A DNA stretch of 64,000 nt from the NCBI RefSeq assembly GCF_003934165.1, contig NZ_RKST01000016.1, forward strand, positions 1 through 64,000, read 5' to 3'. Shown piece by piece: positions 41,563 to 50,193 of the stretch. The notes beneath the pieces were generated by a model. It made no database searches. It had not been told where the DNA came from and saw only the letters and a list, made by a program, of their open reading frames with translations. A program made the translations under genes and the position numbers. This DNA is from Borborobacter arsenicus. Its GTDB lineage: Bacteria > Pseudomonadota > Alphaproteobacteria > Rhizobiales > Rhizobiaceae. The number at the start of each line of letters is the position of its first letter. Position 1 is the stretch's first letter.

Positions 41563-42577
41563 CTGGCTTGATCGTTGGGACGAACGGCGGGCGCGACGTG
41601 GTGACAAAGGGAAGAAGACGACCGATTTAGTCCTTGATGCGGAACGTGCCTTTCCAGGTGCGAAAAAGGTAACAGATATCGAAGAGTTTTGTGTCCTTGC
41701 AGACCATGCCGGGGCTGATCCAACCTTTTACGATAATCCGGGCGGCACCGATCAGGGTTTTGATAGACAAGGCGAATGGCTCAAATTTCGATCGGACATT
41801 TCCACTGACGTCGACGAGAACAATGTTGTCTGGGCAACAATCACAGACAGCGGGTCCCTAGATCAGGCCCTGGTGATTTTCCACCATTGGAATGCGAGAG
41901 CGCGGAATCGTATGATCGCCAACTTTTTCTCGCGGCGTGGCATTACGGTTGTCGAGATTGCAATGCCTTATCACTTCGAACGCAGCCGTCCCCGTTCCTC
42001 GCACGCGGATTATATGCTCAGCCCCAACCTTGGTCGAACGATTCAATCCGTAAGGCAGGCGGTACTAGACGGTCGAAAGCTCATTCGTTGGTTGAGGCGT
42101 GCAGGCTATCGCGACATTTCGGTTCTAGGGATGAGCTTGGGTTCCTGGGTCGCCGGATTAATCGCAGCGCACGACCCGGCTGTGTCAAAGGCGTCACTCT
42201 TTCTGACGGCGGGGAGTTTGGCCGATATGGTTTGGACGGGTCGCGCGACACGCGCGATACACGATAGCCTTGAGCCTGAGATTGATCTGACCCACCTCAG
42301 AACGGCCTGGGGTCCGCTTAATTTGGAGAATTACGCGCTCAATTTGGCACGGCCGGGTCTCGATCTACACGTCGTGCTGGCTAAGAGAGACAGGGTGGTG
42401 TTGCCGGAGCTATCACAGACGTTCATGCGAGGGCTGAAGGACGCCGGCGCGCAGCCTAATATTCTGGAATTAGACTGTGGCCACTATTCGCTCGCGATGC
42501 TCCCTTTCATTTTGCTGGCTGGTTTGAGCTTGAAGCGGTTTATGTCGAGACCTGACAAATTGGAACGGCGAGCGTGA
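41552..42577 (+). CDS. RcgR-like alpha/beta hydrolase (putative lactonase)
   Basis: 341 residues from GTG 41552, overlapping the previous gene by 11 bases. The nucleophile elbow is GMSLGSW (GxSxG), the late catalytic histidine lies in LELDCGHYSLAML, and LHVVLAKRDRVVLPE supplies a likely acid residue. It corresponds to the RcgR family, predicted to hydrolyse acyl-homoserine lactones and to modulate conjugation. The activity is inferred, not shown. It is coupled to the RcgA-like gene. The open frame reaches back to 41471 inside that gene, but the GTG is better placed. Confidence 0.65.
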   Translation: MYHSWLDRWDERRARRGDKGKKTTDLVLDAERAFPGAKKVTDIEEFCVLADHAGADPTFYDNPGGTDQGFDRQGEWLKFRSDISTDVDENNVVWATITDSGSLDQALVIFHHWNARARNRMIANFFSRRGITVVEIAMPYHFERSRPRSSHADYMLSPNLGRTIQSVRQAVLDGRKLIRWLRRAGYRDISVLGMSLGSWVAGLIAAHDPAVSKASLFLTAGSLADMVWTGRATRAIHDSLEPEIDLTHLRTAWGPLNLENYALNLARPGLDLHVVLAKRDRVVLPELSQTFMRGLKDAGAQPNILELDCGHYSLAMLPFILLAGLSLKRFMSRPDKLERRA

Positions 42578-42647
42578 CCCTCAGCGTAAAGCCCATGTTT
42601 GCCTGTGACAAGCAAATCCGCGAAGCCATCCCCGATCTGCCCACCAA

Positions 42648-42935
42648 TTCGAAACGGTGTCCGCCGATTGGCAGCTCTCCCGAGGTGATCAGTCGCTCGG
42701 CATCGACTTCGCTCCGAGAGCATGCGCCACGATACAGATGATGATCTCGGCAGCGCCAGGCTGGAGCGGGGCGAGCATCTCCATCCCCTACCTAGCCGCT
42801 CCACGAACAGCCTGCGTCTGGATTGACCATGATCTCGACGACGCTCGGATCATCAAGGGCCCGGCAGATCGGTTCACCCAAGGCGTCGCGGAGTTTGCGC
42901 GCACCAGACAGCGATGCGACGCGCTTGCGTGCGCG
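42648..42935 (-). pseudogene. trbB: trbB remnant (conjugative ATPase fragment)
   Basis: Reading the minus strand, one frame gives ARKLRDALGEPICRALDDPS and VVEIMVNPD. Shifting frame gives RLFVERLGRG, then MEMLAPLQPGAAEIII with CIVAHALGAKSMPSD, and shifting again gives RLITSGELPIGGHRFE. Together these follow the N-terminal 110 residues of TrbB, the VirB11-like ATPase of Trb-type conjugation systems. At least three frameshifts and loss of the Walker A half make it non-functional. In Ti-type plasmids the traI-trb operon is divergent from repA in the same place. Confidence 0.75.
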
Positions 42936-43146
42936 ACCTCGCCGCCCAGCCGTGCCGACTCTGCCTGATCGTCTGCACCGCCATCTCCGGATCCGCGCCC
43001 GGCTGCTTCGTCAGAGTGCGATAAGAGCGAAGGCTGCTCGGGCGGTCACCCCGGCGAATCTGACGGGATGATTTGAGCAGTGAGTCGGGTCTGTTGCGCT
43101 CGGAGAAGCGTGTCGGCGAACCAGAAGGCCGCTGGCCACCGTCTGG

Positions 43147-43160
43147 TTGTCATCTGACAA
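43147..43160. promoter_or_regulatory. parS: parS-like site upstream of repA
   Basis: TTGTCATCTGACAA is a near-perfect palindrome with arms TTGTCA/TGACAA. The same arms occur at 45561-45576. Paired sites of this kind are where RepB would bind. Confidence 0.6.
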
Positions 43161-43310
43161 TATCCCGAAAAATCGAGTAATAACAAATGGCTACTAGGAA
43201 AAGGCGGAGCGCGTTAGGGAAGCGTTAACCCAATATTCCTTGACCGATAGATGGGAGTCGGATCAATTTGCGGAAATTTGTCAGAATGGCTCTCTTTTGC
43301 GACTTTCACG

Positions 43311-44528
43311 ATGAACACCAACGCAGCCGCGAATTTGCGACCAAGTGGAACCCAGGCGTTTGACCAAACGATCTGGGAGGACTCGCAGGCCCTTGGCTCA
43401 CAGCTCCAGGTTTTGCGAGAGCGTCTCTTCCCGCCGGAAGCCAAGAAAGAACTTCGAACGTTTTCTACCGCCGAGGCCGCCAAACTGCTTGGCCTGACCG
43501 AAAGCTATATCAGGAGTCTTGCGACCGACGAAGACGGTCCCATCCCTGAAAAGAGCGCTCCAGGCCGGCGCCGGTACACCCTCAATCAGATCCACGCCCT
43601 CCGCCACCACCTGACCAAGGGCAAGACGTCCTATGTGCCCTGGCGCAAGGGCGACGAGCACCTTCAGGTCATCGCGGTCACCAATTTCAAGGGCGGCTCC
43701 GGCAAAACCACGACCGCCACACATCTGGCGCAGTACCTTGCCCTTCGTGGGTTTCGCGTGCTGGCGGTCGATCTCGATCCCCAGGCGTCCATGTCGGCCC
43801 TGTTCGGTTATCAGCCGGAATTCGACGTCGACGAGAACCAGACGCTCTACGGAGCGATCCGCTACGACAGCGATCGGCGCCCGCTGGCCGAAATCGTCCG
43901 CCAGACCTACTTCGCCGGCCTCGATCTCGTTCCGGGCAACCTCGAACTTCACGAGTTCGAGCACGACACGCCGCGGGTCCTCGCCAGCGGCGAGAAGGAC
44001 GGCGATAGCTTGTTCTTTATGCGGGTCGCCAGTGCGTTGCACAGTGTCGCCGATAATTACGATGTCGTCGTGATCGATTGCCCGCCCCAGCTTGGCTTTC
44101 TCACCATGTCGGCGCTGTGCGCTGCGACGGCGGTCCTGATCACGGTCCATCCGCAGATGCTGGACGTGGCCTCGATGAACCAGTTCCTGGCCATGACCTC
44201 GCAGCTCCTCTCGGTCGTTCGCGATAATGGCGGCAACCTGGACTACGACTGGATGCGCTATCTGGTAACGCGCCACGAACCGAACGACGGGCCGCAGAAC
44301 CAGATCGTCGCCTTCCTGCGCAGTCTATTTGGGGAGCGCGTGCTGACCCCGATGATGGTCAAGTCGACGGCCATTTCCGATGCTGGCCTGTCGAAACAGA
44401 CCGTTTATGAGGCGCCGCGCGAGTCGATGCACCGCCAGACCTACGACCGCGCCATCGAATCCATGGACGCGGTCAACTGCGACATCGAGAAGCTGGTCCT
44501 GCAGGCTTGGGGGAGGGCACCCAAGTGA
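43311..44528 (+). CDS. repA: RepA partition ATPase of repABC
   Basis: 405 residues from ATG 43311. An N-terminal helix-turn-helix (TFSTAEAAKLLGLTESYIRS) precedes the ParA domain: Walker A NFKGGSGKTTTATHLAQ, LAVDLDPQASMSALFG, VVVIDCPPQLGFL. RepA segregates the plasmid with RepB and represses the operon. No strong ribosome site precedes ATG 43311; an in-frame start at 43251 adds 20 residues. repB follows with a 4-base overlap. Confidence 0.93.
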   Translation: MNTNAAANLRPSGTQAFDQTIWEDSQALGSQLQVLRERLFPPEAKKELRTFSTAEAAKLLGLTESYIRSLATDEDGPIPEKSAPGRRRYTLNQIHALRHHLTKGKTSYVPWRKGDEHLQVIAVTNFKGGSGKTTTATHLAQYLALRGFRVLAVDLDPQASMSALFGYQPEFDVDENQTLYGAIRYDSDRRPLAEIVRQTYFAGLDLVPGNLELHEFEHDTPRVLASGEKDGDSLFFMRVASALHSVADNYDVVVIDCPPQLGFLTMSALCAATAVLITVHPQMLDVASMNQFLAMTSQLLSVVRDNGGNLDYDWMRYLVTRHEPNDGPQNQIVAFLRSLFGERVLTPMMVKSTAISDAGLSKQTVYEAPRESMHRQTYDRAIESMDAVNCDIEKLVLQAWGRAPK

Positions 44529-45538
44529 AAAAGCCAGATGGACGGGGCAGGGACATTCTCCAGGGGTTGGTCGCCGCCGGCAAGCCGAATCCGCCCAGCG
44601 AGGCGTCGGTGCATCCCGCTCGGGCCTCGGGGGCGGTCAGGGCCATGAGCCTCGGGCTTGATCGCCTCACGGCGGAAGCAGCGCAGGCCAAGGCCTTGCG
44701 TGAGGAGCTCGCCAGTCGTGAGACCACGCAGGAACTCGATCCTGCACTGTTCAGCCAATCGATCGTGTCGGACCGCATTCCCTCGACCACCGACACCCGC
44801 TTCCAGGAACTCAAGGCAGCGATCGCCGAGAACGGCCAGCAGATTCCGATCATTGCGCGGCCGCACCCCACGGACGACGGTCACTACCAAATCGCTGCCG
44901 GACATCGCCGTTGGCGCGTCGCCCAGGAACTCGGTCTCCCAGTCAAGGCGATCATCCGGGCGCTGTCCGATAAGGAAATGGTGATCCTGCAAGGTCAGGA
45001 GAATGGGCCTCGTGAGGACCTGTCGTTCATCGAGCGAGCGCGTTTCGCGATGCAGATGGAGTCCCGTGGCTTCGACCGGGATACGCTCTCTGCAGCGCTC
45101 AACGTCGACAAGCCGGAGGTCTCGCGCCTCCTCACCGTGTCCCAGGTCTTGGGTGAAGAACTCATCGTGGCGATCGGGCCGGCGCCAAAGGTCGGCCGGC
45201 CGAGGTGGCTCCAGCTTGCCAAAGCGCTCGAGTATCCCGGGGCCCGAAACCAGCTCAAAAACGTGGTGGCAGCCAGCGACTTCCAGGCTGCGGATAGTGA
45301 CCGGCGATTTGCGATCATTCTCGACGCTGCGGGTATGCCAAAATCCCCGACCAACCGCCGAGCCAAATCGCCAGGCCGCGTTGCTTGGATCGAAAAGAAA
45401 GGCGGCAAGGTCCGCCTTGTGTCGGATAACAGCAGCTTCGCCAGCTTCCTTCAGCGGCGCTTACCGGACCTCCTCAAGGAGTTCGGAGAGAGCCACGAAG
45501 GCAAATCCAACCCCAATGAGAAAGGAACAACACGCTGA
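44525..45538 (+). CDS. repB: RepB centromere-binding partition protein
   Basis: 337 residues from GTG 44525 (GTGA overlap with the repA stop; GGGGGAGGG upstream). The ParB domain shows GQQIPIIARPHPTDDGHYQI, then AAGHRRWRVAQELG, then QGQENGPREDLSFIERARFA, and a helix-turn-helix around LNVDKPEVSRLLTVSQVLG. It should bind the palindromes at 43147 and 45561. Confidence 0.93.
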   Translation: MKKPDGRGRDILQGLVAAGKPNPPSEASVHPARASGAVRAMSLGLDRLTAEAAQAKALREELASRETTQELDPALFSQSIVSDRIPSTTDTRFQELKAAIAENGQQIPIIARPHPTDDGHYQIAAGHRRWRVAQELGLPVKAIIRALSDKEMVILQGQENGPREDLSFIERARFAMQMESRGFDRDTLSAALNVDKPEVSRLLTVSQVLGEELIVAIGPAPKVGRPRWLQLAKALEYPGARNQLKNVVAASDFQAADSDRRFAIILDAAGMPKSPTNRRAKSPGRVAWIEKKGGKVRLVSDNSSFASFLQRRLPDLLKEFGESHEGKSNPNEKGTTR

Positions 45539-45560
45539 AAAACAATCGCTTTCGGGCCGG

Positions 45561-45576
45561 ATTGTCAGCTGACAAT
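45561..45576. promoter_or_regulatory. parS: parS site between repB and repC
   Basis: ATTGTCAGCTGACAAT is a perfect 16-bp palindrome 22 bases after repB. The repB-repC gap is a usual parS location in repABC plasmids. Confidence 0.75.
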
Positions 45577-45612
45577 TTCTGACCCGAACAGCGGAAAATA
45601 GGAACCCGGGCA

Positions 45613-45661
45613 AAGAAAAAGGCCCCCGAAACGACATCCGGAAGCCCTTCTCAGTTGTGGT
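45613..45661 (-). ncRNA. ctRNA antisense regulator of repC
   Basis: On the minus strand, TTGACT (45696-45691), a 17-base spacer and GATTCT (45673-45668) form a promoter that would start RNA near 45661. The RNA ends in the hairpin GGCTTCCG/CGGGGGCC (45646-45621, two G-U pairs) followed by TTTTTCTT. The product of about 49 bases is complementary to the repC leader, as for the ctRNAs of repABC plasmids, which limit RepC synthesis and cause incompatibility. Confidence 0.8.
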
Positions 45662-45735
45662 GACGAGAGAATCGCACTTCCCGGAATCCCAGTCAAGGCC
45701 CTTGGGCCGTGAGCGTCGATTCGGCGAGCGGATTT

Positions 45736-45756
45736 CTATTGCCTAGCAATAGGTGA
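45736..45756 (+). promoter_or_regulatory. repC leader hairpin covering the ribosome site
   Basis: Stem CTATTGC/GCAATAG with loop CTA (45736-45752) ends on the first bases of AGGTGA (45751-45756), the ribosome site of repC. Formation of this stem, favoured when ctRNA binds upstream, would block repC translation. Confidence 0.65.
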
Positions 45757-45762
45757 TGAAGG

Positions 45763-47082
45763 ATGCAGACGCATATCTCAACGACGCCCTTTGGGCGGCG
45801 AGCGGTGTCGCTTGGCATGATCGCAAGCCAGGTCGCCGCAAAATCGGTGCCGCAGGGCGCCACAGTCGACAAGTGGAAGGTGTTCTACTCCATCCGTGAC
45901 GCCAGGGAGCTCCTAGGTGCAACGGATCGATCGCTCACGCTCCTCAACGCCCTCCTGTCGTTCCACCTCGAGCCCACGCTCTCGGCCGACGGCGATCTGA
46001 TCGTGTGGCCGTCCAACGAGGCGCTCACCGCGCGTGCCAACGGCATGCCGCCAACGACGCTCCGCCGGCACCTAGCCGTGCTCGTTGACTGCGGCCTGAT
46101 CATTCGCCGTGACAGCCCGAACGGCAAACGCTTCGCACGCAAGGGCAGGGGAGGCGAGATCGAGCAGGCTTATGGCTTCGATCTCTCACCGATCGTCGCC
46201 CGCGCCGAGGAGTTCCAGGACCTGGCGGAGGCCGTGAGGGACGAGAAGAAGGCGTTCCACGTCGCCAAGGAGCGCCTGACGCTGCTCCGGCGCGATATCG
46301 TCAAACTGATCGACGCCGGCATCGAGGAGAACGTGCCGGGCAACTGGGCGGGCGTGCTGCGCACCTACCAAGCGATCGTCGGCCGCCTCCCGCGCTCGGC
46401 GCCCCGCCAGACCGTCGACGACATCTGCACCGATCTGCACGGCCTTTACACCGAGATCCGTGAGGTATTGGAATCATTCGCGAAAACACAGAATCCGGAC
46501 GCCAATGAGTCCCATAATGGTCGTCACATACAGAATTCAAACCCAGACCCCCTTCGTGAATCTGAAAGCGGCTTGGGAAATAAAGAAGAGGCGGGCGGCA
46601 CCGCCGTGGAACCCGACAACCTGCGGAGCCTGCCGAAGCGCGAACTGCCCTTGGGGATCGTGCTGGACGCTTGCCCGGCCGTGCAGGATTTGGCGCAAGG
46701 CGGTGCTATCCGGCACTGGCGGGATTTCCTGGCCGCGGCCGAATTGGCCCGGCCGTTCCTCGGGATCAGTCCAAGCGCCTGGCGCGAAGCCCGCGAGGCC
46801 ATGGGCGATCAGCACGCCGCAATCACGATCGCCGCGATCCTGCAACGGTCCGACCAGATCAACAATGCCGGCGGCTACCTGCGCAGCCTGACCGATCGGG
46901 CGCGGGACGGCAAATTCTCGACCTGGCCGATGATCATGGCCCTGGTTCGGGCAAAGCTAGACGCGACCAAGCCGCCCAAGGATGGCCGCGGCTCAGGGCC
47001 GTCCGGTAACGCCGACGGCGGCTCAGATCTTCAGGTTTCGCCGGCGCTGCTCAAAACCCTGAAGGACCCGAAGTTCCGATGA
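45763..47082 (+). CDS. repC: RepC replication initiator
   Basis: 439 residues, normal length. The N-terminal winged-helix region (RDARELLGATDRSLTLLNAL, LTARANGMPPTTLRRHLAVL) is followed by a variable AT-rich centre and a conserved C-terminal segment (QGGAIRHWRDFLAAAELARP, GISPSAWREAREAMGD). RepC acts mainly in cis and binds the origin inside its own gene. Its synthesis is limited by the ctRNA. Confidence 0.95.
   Translation: MQTHISTTPFGRRAVSLGMIASQVAAKSVPQGATVDKWKVFYSIRDARELLGATDRSLTLLNALLSFHLEPTLSADGDLIVWPSNEALTARANGMPPTTLRRHLAVLVDCGLIIRRDSPNGKRFARKGRGGEIEQAYGFDLSPIVARAEEFQDLAEAVRDEKKAFHVAKERLTLLRRDIVKLIDAGIEENVPGNWAGVLRTYQAIVGRLPRSAPRQTVDDICTDLHGLYTEIREVLESFAKTQNPDANESHNGRHIQNSNPDPLRESESGLGNKEEAGGTAVEPDNLRSLPKRELPLGIVLDACPAVQDLAQGGAIRHWRDFLAAAELARPFLGISPSAWREAREAMGDQHAAITIAAILQRSDQINNAGGYLRSLTDRARDGKFSTWPMIMALVRAKLDATKPPKDGRGSGPSGNADGGSDLQVSPALLKTLKDPKFR
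46464..46600. other. oriV: probable oriV inside repC
   Basis: This is the most AT-rich part of repC and lies in the variable central section. In repABC plasmids the origin maps to such a stretch within repC. No iterons are visible; boundaries are approximate. Confidence 0.5.
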
Positions 47083-47090
47083 TGAGGCGG

Positions 47091-48032
47091 TCATTCGGCT
47101 GCGGCAGCCGGTTCGGCGTCGATCAGGCCCGTGCGCTGGGCCCGATCGATGAGGTTCTTGACCGAACTCGGCGACCATTTGCTGCCGCCGCGCGGCGTCC
47201 GCTCGTGCAGGCGCTCGAGCTGGCCGGCGATCTCGCGGAGCGTGAGCTCGGGATTTGCCGTGTGCAGTCCGGCCACCAGCGTCATCAGCCGGTCTTCGGG
47301 CAGCCGGGGAGGGGATTTTCTGAGCAAAGCGGGGTCGGCGAGGTGTTCGGCGACGAGCCATTTGACGGCCCGGCGCAGGCGCTCGGGCGTCCAGTCGAGG
47401 CCGCGCGGCTTCAGCACCTTGGCAATGTCGTGCCAGGTGTGGTCTGGCCGCATCCTACGTACCGTCGGCAGCCACTGGTTCAACGTGGCCTGGATGCGCG
47501 CTCCGTACGCCGCCTTCTGCGCGGCTGTGACCTTAGCCAGCGCCTCCGGCCGGCGCTCGCGGATGCCGGGATTGCCCGGCCGCTTGCCCTTGGACTTCGC
47601 CGCCCGGATTCCGGCCTTAGTCCGTTCGGAGATCAACGCTCGCTCGAGCTGCGCCACGGCGCCGAGCACCTGCAGGGAGAACATGCCCTGCGGCGTCGTC
47701 GTGTCGATCGGATCCCGCAGCGACCGGAAATGTGCGCCCTTTACGGTCAGGTCCTCGATTACCTCGAGCAGATGGCTGACCGAGCGCGCAAGGCGGTCGA
47801 GGCGCACCACCACCAGTGTGTCGCCGGCGCCGATCTCCCGGAGGAGCTTCGACAGGGCAGGGCGGGCGCGTGAAGCGCCCGAACCGTGCTCCTCGACGAT
47901 CGCGTCGCAGCCGGCGGCGCGCAGTTCCATTTCCTGGGCTTCGGTGGCCTGCTCGTCCGCGGAGACCCGCGCGTAGCCGATTTGTCGGCCCTGTGGTCGA
48001 CGGGAAGCGTGATTTTGCGTGTCAGCGGCCAT
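47091..48032 (-). CDS. serine recombinase (resolvase/invertase family)
   Basis: 313 residues from ATG 48032. The catalytic domain has IGYARVSADEQATEAQEMEL, then VVVRLDRLARSVSHLLEVIE and LGAVAQLERALISERTKAG. The C-terminal region is longer than in Tn3 resolvases (about 130 extra residues with two helix-turn-helix-like parts). It is convergent with repC, 8 bases apart, and probably resolves plasmid multimers. A candidate res region with the palindrome AACCGATCGGTT (48089-48100) lies upstream. Confidence 0.88.
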   Translation of the reverse strand: MAADTQNHASRRPQGRQIGYARVSADEQATEAQEMELRAAGCDAIVEEHGSGASRARPALSKLLREIGAGDTLVVVRLDRLARSVSHLLEVIEDLTVKGAHFRSLRDPIDTTTPQGMFSLQVLGAVAQLERALISERTKAGIRAAKSKGKRPGNPGIRERRPEALAKVTAAQKAAYGARIQATLNQWLPTVRRMRPDHTWHDIAKVLKPRGLDWTPERLRRAVKWLVAEHLADPALLRKSPPRLPEDRLMTLVAGLHTANPELTLREIAGQLERLHERTPRGGSKWSPSSVKNLIDRAQRTGLIDAEPAAAAE

Positions 48033-48129
48033 CCGGAGCGTCTGAGAGTGCGTTTTGGGGCGGTTTTCCAAACACAGAGGATAGGGATAACCGATCGGTT
48101 GAAGGTGCCGTTGCCCCCGAGGACGGCAT

Positions 48130-48174
48130 TGACTCATCCTGTCCGTACCTTATATATACCCCATTGGGTTATAG
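48130..48174 (+). promoter_or_regulatory. promoter and operator of the HigBA-type pair
   Basis: TTGACT (48130-48135) and TATATA (48152-48157) with 16 bases between. An imperfect dyad TATACCC/GGGTTATA (48155-48174) overlaps the start region and is a likely autoregulation site. Confidence 0.6.
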
Positions 48175-48181
48175 GAAGCGT

Positions 48182-48520
48182 ATGCAAACCGTCGCCGAGA
48201 CACCATTGTTCATCAAGCAAGCGGCGGAGCTGTTCAGCGAAGACGAACGGAAGGAATTAATCGACTTTCTTGCGGCCAATCCGCAAATCGGTGACGAGAT
48301 CCCCAGCGCTGGCGGCGTTCGCAAGATGCGATTCGGCGCCAAAGGCAAGGGCAAACGCGGCGGAGCCAGAGTCATCTACTACTGGTACAGTGACGGCGCA
48401 CCGATCTATGCGCTGCTGGCGTACGGCAAGAACGAGAAGGTCGATCTGAAGCCCGATGAGGCGAAGGCGGTTGCCGCGTTTGCCAAGGCGATCAAGGCGG
48501 CGCACAGGAGCAAAACATGA
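48182..48520 (+). CDS. RelE/HigB-type toxin
   Basis: 112 residues. The pattern ERKELIDFLAANPQIGDEIP, then GGVRKMRFGAKGKGKRGGAR, then VIYYWYSDGAPIYALLAYGK is that of the HigB/RelE ribosome-dependent mRNA nucleases, with the expected toxin-before-antitoxin order. It overlaps its antitoxin gene by 4 bases. Confidence 0.88.
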   Translation: MQTVAETPLFIKQAAELFSEDERKELIDFLAANPQIGDEIPSAGGVRKMRFGAKGKGKRGGARVIYYWYSDGAPIYALLAYGKNEKVDLKPDEAKAVAAFAKAIKAAHRSKT

Positions 48521-48855
48521 GCGAGATGACAAAATTCGGCGCGGATCTCATTCAGGCCATGTCTGAGGCTTTGGCGCATGCGCAGGGCAAGGATGTTCCC
48601 GGCATCAAGATGCACACTGTCGATGTCGGTGCCGTCGATGCAAAGGCGATCCGCAAGAAGCTCGACCTGACCCAGGATGAGATGGCGACTGTGCTTGGAA
48701 CCAGTCCTTCCGGCTACAAGAAGTGGGAGCAGGGGGTACGGCAGCCGAGCGGCGCTGCGCGAACACTGCTTCGTGTCATGGACCGAGAGCCGGAAGCAGT
48801 GCTGCGAGCACTGTCGTCCAACGAGGACGCGGCGGCCAAGGAAGCCGCCCACTAA
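48517..48855 (+). CDS. HigA/NadS-type antitoxin
   Basis: 112 residues. The XRE helix-turn-helix lies in the C-terminal half (DAKAIRKKLDLTQDEMATVL, GTSPSGYKKWEQGVRQPSGA), as in HigA-2/NadS antitoxins. The N-terminal helix (FGADLIQAMSEALAHAQGK) should bind the toxin. It represses its own promoter at the upstream dyad and neutralises the toxin. Confidence 0.88.
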   Translation: MSEMTKFGADLIQAMSEALAHAQGKDVPGIKMHTVDVGAVDAKAIRKKLDLTQDEMATVLGTSPSGYKKWEQGVRQPSGAARTLLRVMDREPEAVLRALSSNEDAAAKEAAH

Positions 48856-48872
48856 ACGGGGAGGGGGCTTTT

Positions 48873-50066
48873 CTACAGCCCTGACGCCTTGGTGAGGTTG
48901 GTCCGGAACCGATCACGTCGACGCTGATATTTGCGCGTCATCTCCGCCGAGGCATGGCCGAGTTGCTTCTGGACATAGCGCTCCTCGATCTCGGCCGACG
49001 AGGCGAGCCCCGACCGCAGCGAGTGCCCGGCAAACAGGAGGACACGCTCCGCCTCCGGCAGATCGGCGCGGACACCGGCGGCAAGCACCGTCTGCTTGAC
49101 CAGGCGGGCGACGTGCTTGTCGGAGAGCCGCTCGACGTCGACGGTCTTGTTGTCCTTGAAAATACGCCGGAACAGCGGCCCGCGAGCGATGCGGCCGTAC
49201 TTGATCCAGGTCTCGAGCGCGACCACGGGGCAGGTGTGATCGCTGGAGCCGCGGCCGACCTCGACCTCGCGCCAGCCAGTTTTTCCCCTCAGTGTCACCA
49301 GCACGCCCTTGTCGGCAAAAATGTCGATCCAGCCGGCGCCGTCGCTGTCGGCCCCATTAAGATGGTCGGGGCGCGTGACGTCGAGGCCGACGATCTCGGA
49401 ACGGCGCAGGCCGCCGGCGAAGCCAAGGAGCAGGATAGCGCGGTCGCGCAGGCCCCTGAGATCGTGGCCGAGCGTGGCGAGCATCGCGACGAGGTCGTCG
49501 CCGAGGACGGCTTCCTTCACGCGCGGCGGCTTGGTGTGCTTGCGGCGGATGCCGGCGAGCACCGTGGCAATGTGGCGATCGGCCCGGTCCATGGCCAGGC
49601 CACGCTGGGTAAAATTCCACGCCAGGCCGGAGAGCCGGCGCTCGATCGTCGCAACCGACAGACCGGGCTGCCCAAGCTTCGCGCCGCCGCTGCCTGAGGC
49701 AGTCCCCGCGGCGGTGCCTGAGGCACAGGCGCTGATGTAGAGGCCGATGACCTTCGGATCCGGGGGCAGGGGCTCAAAACCAGTGCGCCGGCACCAGGAT
49801 GAAAAATGCTTCCAGTCCTTGGCGTAGGCGTCGCGGGTATTCTCCGAGGTGGCGTTGTCGGCGTAGTCCCTGGCCGTCTCGACCAGATCCTCGACATCCG
49901 CCGGGACGCGAACACGGGGTGTCGCCGCCGCCTGGCCCATTGCCATGACGAGGTCGACGATGTCGGGCATCTCGCCCTCGAGAGGGTCGCTGGCGAGCGC
50001 CTTGCCATCCAGATGGTCGTCGGCCGGAAGATCGTTTCTGGCGGCTTTGGGCGAGGGATTTTCCAT
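48873..50066 (-). CDS. tyrosine recombinase/integrase
   Basis: 397 residues from ATG 50066; GTG 50084 is also possible. The SAM-like N-terminal domain (SENTRDAYAKDWKHFSSWCR) precedes the catalytic domain with Arg in GFAGGLRRSEIVGLD, His-x-x-Arg in LFAGHSLRSGLAS, and the C-terminal QLGHASAEMTRKYQRR with the tyrosine. Length and domain order fit a Xer/phage-like recombinase. A dif-like site lies 23 bases beyond its start, so it probably resolves multimers or exchanges at that site. Confidence 0.88.
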   Translation of the reverse strand: MENPSPKAARNDLPADDHLDGKALASDPLEGEMPDIVDLVMAMGQAAATPRVRVPADVEDLVETARDYADNATSENTRDAYAKDWKHFSSWCRRTGFEPLPPDPKVIGLYISACASGTAAGTASGSGGAKLGQPGLSVATIERRLSGLAWNFTQRGLAMDRADRHIATVLAGIRRKHTKPPRVKEAVLGDDLVAMLATLGHDLRGLRDRAILLLGFAGGLRRSEIVGLDVTRPDHLNGADSDGAGWIDIFADKGVLVTLRGKTGWREVEVGRGSSDHTCPVVALETWIKYGRIARGPLFRRIFKDNKTVDVERLSDKHVARLVKQTVLAAGVRADLPEAERVLLFAGHSLRSGLASSAEIEERYVQKQLGHASAEMTRKYQRRRDRFRTNLTKASGL

Positions 50067-50088
50067 GATTTGGGTGTCTATCACTATA

Positions 50089-50115
50089 TGTCCGATAATG
50101 GAAGCTTATCAGTCG
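50089..50115. other. dif-like recombination core
   Basis: TGTCCGATAA - TGGAAGC - TTATCAGTCG: two 10-base arms, inverted with 7 of 10 positions matching, around a 7-base centre. XerCD sites have the same ATAA/TTAT inner borders with a 6-8 base centre. It lies directly upstream of the tyrosine recombinase gene. Confidence 0.5.
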
Positions 50116-50193
50116 TATTTATCATCAGACAGGCTGTGCGTTTTTATATGACAATGATGGCATGAAGCGCACCGCGACTTTATCATCCGCTGC

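Larger units (their letters stand above)
42578..43310. other. gap with decayed DNA and repA control region
   Basis: The left part holds a trbB remnant on the minus strand (42648-42935). The right part has no gene but carries a parS-like palindrome (43147-43160) and the repA promoter region, which is AT-rich (43161-43310). Confidence 0.6.
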
